DNA of 36,562 bases from a bacterium (lineage in GTDB: Bacteria > UBP6 > UBA1177): contig JAFQZM010000013.1 in NCBI GenBank assembly GCA_017405875.1, positions 65,709 through 102,270 on the forward strand, given 5' to 3'. The translations under genes were made by a program, and so were the position numbers. The notes under the pieces were generated by a model. The model was given only the letters and a program-made list of their open reading frames with translations. It was not told where the DNA came from and ran no database searches. Each line of letters opens with the position of its first letter. Position 1 is the first letter of the stretch. This document shows, piece by piece, positions 33,528-36,562 of this stretch.

Positions 33528-34928
33528 ATGACAAACGAATTCAAGGTAAAAGACATTAATCAGGCCGATTTCGGCAGAAAAGAGATCGCTCTGGCAGAGA
33601 TCGAAATGCCCGGACTTATGGCGCTTCGTGAAAAATATGCTGATAAGCAGCCGCTCAAAGGGGCTCGCATCACTGGAAGCCTTCACATGACGATACAGAC
33701 TGCCGTTCTGATAAAGACTTTAGTCGCTCTCGGCGCGGATGTCCGCTGGGCAAGCTGCAACATCTTCTCGACTCAGGATCATGCTGCTGCTGCTATTGCC
33801 GACATGGGCGTTCCGGTTTTCGCATGGAAAGGTGAAACTCTTGAAGATTACTGGCAGTGCACGCTTAAAGCGCTTTCATTTCCCGGCGGAAAAGGTCCGC
33901 AGCTCATAGTTGACGACGGTGGAGACGCGACGCTTCTCGTCCACAAAGGGTATCAGTATGAAGAAGATCCGACGATTTTCGACGCTCCGGCTGAGAACCG
34001 CGAAATGCAGATAATCATCGACCTCATCAAGGAAGAATACAAAAAAGATCCGCAGAAATGGCACAAAATCGTCAAGGAAATCAAGGGTGTAAGCGAAGAG
34101 ACCACGACGGGCGTCCACAGACTTTACCAGATGCTCGAAAAGAAGACCCTTCTCTTCCCGGCGATAAACGTCAACGATTCTGTCACGAAGTCGAAGTTCG
34201 ACAACCTTTACGGCTGCAGAGAGTCGCTTGCCGACGGCCTCAAACGCGGAACCGACATCATGGTCGCAGGTAAGATCGTCTGCGTATGCGGCTACGGCGA
34301 TGTCGGCAAAGGGTGTGCGAAGTCGATGCAGGGTTTCGGCGCGAGAGTCATCGTAACCGAGATCGACCCGATCTGCGCGCTTCAGGCAAGCATGGAGGGC
34401 TTTGAGGTCAGAACTGTTGAAGAAGTCGTTGATTTTGCTGATATTTTCGTGACTGCTACCGGAAACTGCGACATCATCACCGTTGACCACATGAAGAAAA
34501 TGAAAAATATGGCCATCGTCTGCAACATCGGACATTTCGACAACGAGATCCAGGTCGATGCGCTTTATGCTGTTCCGGGCGTAAAAAAGATCAACATCAA
34601 GCCGCAGGTCGACCGCATCGAATTCCCCGACGGACATTCGATAATCCTTCTCAGCGAAGGCAGACTTGTAAACCTCGGCAACGCGACGGGACATCCGAGC
34701 TTCGTAATGAGCAATTCTTTCACCAATCAGGTTTTAGCGCAGATGGATCTCTGGCAGAATGACTATAAACTCGGCGTTTACATCCTTCCGAAACATCTTG
34801 ATGAAGAAGTAGCGCGTCTCCACCTTGCAAAACTGGGGGTAAGCCTCACAAAACTCACGCAGAAACAGGCTGACTACATCGGCGTCAAAGTCGAAGGTCC
34901 CTACAAAGCCGACCACTACAAATATTAG
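33528..34928 (+). CDS. ahcY: S-adenosylhomocysteinase
   Basis: NAD-dependent hydrolase that splits S-adenosylhomocysteine to adenosine and homocysteine, relieving product inhibition of methyltransferases. 466 residues, the longer bacterial form. Substrate residues lie in [29 protein letters not shown] and ETTTGVHRL; the NAD loop [14 protein letters not shown] is at about 252-265; [10 protein letters not shown] and the C-terminal [10 protein letters not shown], which reaches into the neighbour subunit, are intact. SD AGGAGG precedes the ATG. It is divergent from msrA, a second methionine-linked gene, and is followed after 9 nt by a lipoprotein gene. No metK, metH or luxS here. Confidence 0.97.
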   Translation: MTNEFKVKDINQADFGRKEIALAEIEMPGLMALREKYADKQPLKGARITGSLHMTIQTAVLIKTLVALGADVRWASCNIFSTQDHAAAAIADMGVPVFAWKGETLEDYWQCTLKALSFPGGKGPQLIVDDGGDATLLVHKGYQYEEDPTIFDAPAENREMQIIIDLIKEEYKKDPQKWHKIVKEIKGVSEETTTGVHRLYQMLEKKTLLFPAINVNDSVTKSKFDNLYGCRESLADGLKRGTDIMVAGKIVCVCGYGDVGKGCAKSMQGFGARVIVTEIDPICALQASMEGFEVRTVEEVVDFADIFVTATGNCDIITVDHMKKMKNMAIVCNIGHFDNEIQVDALYAVPGVKKINIKPQVDRIEFPDGHSIILLSEGRLVNLGNATGHPSFVMSNSFTNQVLAQMDLWQNDYKLGVYILPKHLDEEVARLHLAKLGVSLTKLTQKQADYIGVKVEGPYKADHYKY

Positions 34929-34937
34929 GAGATAAAT

Positions 34938-35903
34938 ATGAAAAAATCCTTTTTATTTCCGCTTTTTTTCGCAGTTTTTTTCTCTCTCAACTCGTGCATT
35001 GCAATGAAAAATGATGTTGACATGGCAAAAACGGAACTTCGCGCCGAAACTACTGCCAAAATGAAAATCCTTGAAGAGAACGTAACAAAAAACGTGACTC
35101 AGACTCTTAAAGATGAAGTGGCAAAACTGAACGCGCGTCTTGACGAAATCGAAAAAACGCAGCAGACCGAAAAGCAGATGCAGAAAAACAAAATTGACCT
35201 TTCTTTCAATAATCTTGAAGAGTTACGTGAAACCATCAAAGAGCTAAACCAGAGAATCGACAACGTTGATATGACGGCGCAGAAAAATTCTCTTCTTTCC
35301 GAGCAGATAACCGCTCTTGAGAAAAAAATCGCTGAAAACGAGACGGAACTCGCTCTGCTGAAAGAAAATATGAATTCGCAGATAGAGAACCTTAAACCGG
35401 TAGACAAATTCACCGTGACGAAAGAAGGAATCGTCCGACTTCCCGAAAGCGAATCAAAAAGCTACAATCAGCTTGTCGAATACACTAAAAGCGAAAACTG
35501 CGATCCGGCAATCGCGAGAAAAGCATGGGAAACTTACTCGGAGAAATGGTCCGAAAGCAGAAAGTGCGACGTGACCTTCTGGATCGGCGAAACATACTAC
35601 ATGGAAAAAAGCTACAACAAAGCAATAGAGACGCTGCAGCCCATCGAAAAAACCTATCCGGGATGCCCGAAAATAGAACGCAGCTACCTTCACATCGCCT
35701 TTTCGCTTTTTCACATCGGCAAAGTCGAGGTTGCAAACGCAATTCTTGAAAGCATGAAGCAGAAGTTCCCGCAGCCGGCTTTCCCCGATGAAGTAAAAGA
35801 ACTTGAAAAACTCATAAATTCAAAAATGCCGAAAAAAGCTGCTCCTGCAAAAAAGGCTCCGGCAAAACAGCAGACAAAAACACCGGCTAAAACCAAAAAA
35901 TAA
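34938..35903 (+). CDS. CpoB/YbgF-like coiled-coil TPR lipoprotein
   Basis: 321-residue lipoprotein: signal MKKSFLFPLFFAVFF, lipobox LNSC with C20. Residues about 25-160 are a long coiled coil rich in Glu/Lys/Asn (e.g. LDEIEKTQQTEKQ, ELNQRIDNVD, ITALEKKIAENETEL). About 175-290 are TPR-like repeats (VTFWIGETYYMEKSYNKAIET, SYLHIAFSLFHIGKVEVANAI), the CpoB/YbgF order, a Tol-Pal partner that links peptidoglycan synthesis with outer-membrane constriction. The tail is a Lys/Ala/Pro-rich stretch (KKAAPAKKAPAKQQ) that could bind wall polymers or nucleic acid. E. coli CpoB is periplasmic, not lipidated, and no tol/pal genes adjoin, so the name is by architecture only. SD TAGGAGAT. Confidence 0.75.
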   Translation: MKKSFLFPLFFAVFFSLNSCIAMKNDVDMAKTELRAETTAKMKILEENVTKNVTQTLKDEVAKLNARLDEIEKTQQTEKQMQKNKIDLSFNNLEELRETIKELNQRIDNVDMTAQKNSLLSEQITALEKKIAENETELALLKENMNSQIENLKPVDKFTVTKEGIVRLPESESKSYNQLVEYTKSENCDPAIARKAWETYSEKWSESRKCDVTFWIGETYYMEKSYNKAIETLQPIEKTYPGCPKIERSYLHIAFSLFHIGKVEVANAILESMKQKFPQPAFPDEVKELEKLINSKMPKKAAPAKKAPAKQQTKTPAKTKK

Positions 35904-35937
35904 TCTGAAAATTTCCTGAAAACCGCCTGAAAAAGGC

Positions 35938-35945
35938 AAAAAAAA
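35938..35945 (-). terminator. U-run after tRNA-Asn
   Basis: Eight consecutive Ts on the minus strand directly after the encoded CCA; the tRNA acceptor/T-arm hairpin could serve as the terminator stem. Confidence 0.4.
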
Positions 35946-36021
35946 TGGCTCCTCGTGACGGACTTGAACCGCCGACCTAGTGGTTAACAGCCACCCGCTC
36001 TACCGACTGAGCTAACGAGGA
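35946..36021 (-). tRNA. tRNA-Asn (GTT)
   Basis: Minus strand, 76 nt with encoded CCA. Acceptor TCCTCGT / ACGAGGA pairs fully, discriminator G. The D-arm GCTCAGTCGGTAGAGC and T-loop GGTTCAAGTCC are canonical; the T stem has one G-U pair. The anticodon loop CTGTTAA gives anticodon GTT, so it reads AAC and AAU. The promoter TTGACT-N16-TATACT lies about 50 nt upstream. Confidence 0.97.
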
Positions 36022-36066
36022 ACCTCAAAAAAATTGGATCGAATGTAACGAACTCAAACGGGCGGG

Positions 36067-36094
36067 AGTATACACTTGGGAAAACAATAGTCAA
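36067..36094 (-). promoter_or_regulatory. Promoter of tRNA-Asn
   Basis: Minus strand TTGACT (36094-36089), 16-nt spacer, TATACT (36072-36067), then the GC-rich discriminator CCCGCCCG typical of stable-RNA, stringently controlled promoters. An A/T-rich run upstream (36095-36115) could be an UP element. Confidence 0.75.
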
Positions 36095-36194
36095 ATAAAA
36101 TCTTTTATTTTTTTGTGATATTGCAAATTTTTCAAGAAAAAACAAATAGTTACCACTAAATTTGTCTTTGTTTTCAACTTAACCGCATGAGGGC

Positions 36195-36220
36195 AAAAAA
36201 AATCCCCCGTTGCCGGGGGA
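36195..36220 (-). terminator. Strong rho-independent terminator of a minus-strand transcript
   Basis: Minus strand TCCCCCG, loop GCAA, CGGGGGA, then TTTTTTTT. The 7-bp GC-rich stem, the stable tetraloop and eight Ts make this the clearest terminator in the window. The only transcript it can serve comes from positions above 36220. Confidence 0.87.
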
Positions 36221-36480
36221 CTGCCGTTTGAGTATTACAACATAACCTGAGGGGGATCTTAATTATCAAAAAACACGTTTATTTAGTTCCACCAAGTGCC
36301 GATTTTTCTGACTCAAAAATGAACTTTTTTTGAAAAAAGTGAATAGGTCGCGATTTTTATTGATAAATTTTTACGTGTTTTTTTGAGGGATTCTGCCGCT
36401 CATAATGCCTAATAAGGTAAAAATCCTGAAATTCGCGTTTTTGAATAGCCAAAACACAAAAACTTGCCTTTCTTTCCACA
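36195..36480 (-). ncRNA. Candidate structured non-coding RNA, about 285 nt
   Basis: Bounded by the promoter at 36487-36515 and the terminator at 36195-36220; no open frame longer than about 16 codons with an SD. Predicted helices, 5' to 3' in the RNA: (1) GUUUUUG/CAAAAAC, 36463-36457 with 36443-36437; (2) GGAUU/AAUCC, 36426-36422 with 36392-36388; (3) a 13-bp long-range helix with one bulge, UCAAAAAAACACGU (36386-36373) with ACGUGUUUUUUGA (36278-36266); inside it hairpins (4) 36340-36323 and (5) 36320-36302; (6) the terminator stem. I recognise no known family; tmRNA, RNase P, SRP and 6S landmarks were not seen. Many pairs are A-U, so folding alone is weak proof; promoter plus terminator are the stronger evidence. 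Confidence 0.5.
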
Positions 36481-36486
36481 TTCCGT

Positions 36487-36515
36487 ATCATAACGCGTTT
36501 TTGATTTTTTAACAA
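36487..36515 (-). promoter_or_regulatory. Promoter of the candidate ncRNA
   Basis: Minus strand TTGTTA (36515-36510), 17-nt spacer, TATGAT (36492-36487); initiation expected near 36480. Confidence 0.68.
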
Positions 36516-36562
36516 AGAGGCTTGTTATAAAGTGAATATGGTTTTTGCGAATCAAGAATCAA

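Larger units (their letters stand above)
36022..36562. other. Gene-free right end of the window
   Basis: 541 bases without a protein gene I can support. It contains, from left to right, the tRNA-Asn promoter, an AT-rich stretch, the terminator and body of a candidate minus-strand ncRNA, that RNA's promoter, and a last ~40 nt that may hold the promoter and start of a plus-strand gene lying outside the window. Confidence 0.8.

Noticed and set aside
33876-34694. 272-codon minus-strand open frame
   Set aside because: Fully antisense inside ahcY with no family marks; a by-product of the codon bias of ahcY.
36270-36310. Tandem Trp codons before a stop on the minus strand, ahead of a terminator, like a trp attenuator leader peptide
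   Set aside because: The frame has an upstream in-frame TGA only ten codons before and no start codon or SD; no trp genes are near.
36195-36480. tmRNA, RNase P RNA, SRP RNA or 6S RNA
   Set aside because: No tRNA-like ends or tag frame, no RNase P core motifs, no SRP GNAR-loop helix, and A/T content and length do not suit 6S.
36533-36562. Possible start (GTG 36533 or ATG 36538) of a plus-strand gene at the right edge
   Set aside because: Only 8-10 codons are visible, no SD lies at proper distance, and a TATAAA box overlaps the region. Too little to call.

Overview
The window is a bacterial chromosome segment of moderate G+C (mid-40s per cent by eye) from a Gram-negative, two-membrane organism. 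Signs of a diderm are an MCE-domain protein with an ABC-auxiliary lipoprotein, an O-antigen-ligase-like polymerase with a TPR tail, a CpoB/YbgF-like coiled-coil lipoprotein, a GspE/PilB ATPase and four clear lipobox proteins. Shine-Dalgarno (SD) sites are strong (GGAGG) and sigma70-type promoters are readable. I could not fix the phylum. The mix (Cys-rich secreted proteins, DUF1566, divergent SpoT, Lgt and Prs) suits a deep-branching, Deltaproteobacteria/Myxococcota-like or related lineage, but that is a guess.

Layout. Positions 1-10600 (+): end of a glycosyltransferase, GspE/PilB ATPase, Cys-rich EEP-family lipoprotein, acyl carrier protein, then a tight run gmk - spoT - dapA - sugar dehydrogenase - pyrK-like - TPR lipoprotein. 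Positions 10.6-11.7 kb: a UPF0175/DUF3368 toxin-antitoxin locus whose toxin is broken, flanked by related short repeats. Positions 11.7-19.6 kb (-): one co-directional run mlaD-like - auxiliary lipoprotein - Wzy/WaaL-TPR - prs - mutS, ending in a hairpin. Positions 19.7-28.1 kb (+): ttcA-like, POT-like MFS transporter, then an unknown coiled-coil protein translationally coupled to a PhnP-like hydrolase, a DUF1566 protein, an Lgt-family protein, pgi and galE. Positions 28.2-31.1 kb (-): transketolase and a RlaP-like nucleotidyltransferase. Positions 31.1-32.9 kb (+): a RelB-like antitoxin with a nearly deleted toxin, and an AAA+DUF4143 ATPase whose promoter carries three copies of a TTAAGGGGG-type box. 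Positions 32.9-35.9 kb: divergent msrA and ahcY, then a CpoB-like lipoprotein. Positions 35.9-36.56 kb: tRNA-Asn and a gene-free stretch.

Most genes are housekeeping: nucleotide supply (gmk, prs, pyrK), (p)ppGpp turnover (spoT), sugar phosphates and nucleotide sugars (pgi, galE, tkt, Gfo/Idh), envelope building, and the methyl/methionine cycle (ahcY, msrA). The best candidate for something undescribed is the gene-free right end. There a good minus-strand promoter (TTGTTA-N17-TATGAT) and a canonical terminator delimit a ~285-nt non-coding transcript that can fold into several nested helices. Second best are the operator-like boxes over the DUF4143 ATPase promoter. Third is the pattern of two toxin-antitoxin loci that both keep the antitoxin and have lost the toxin.
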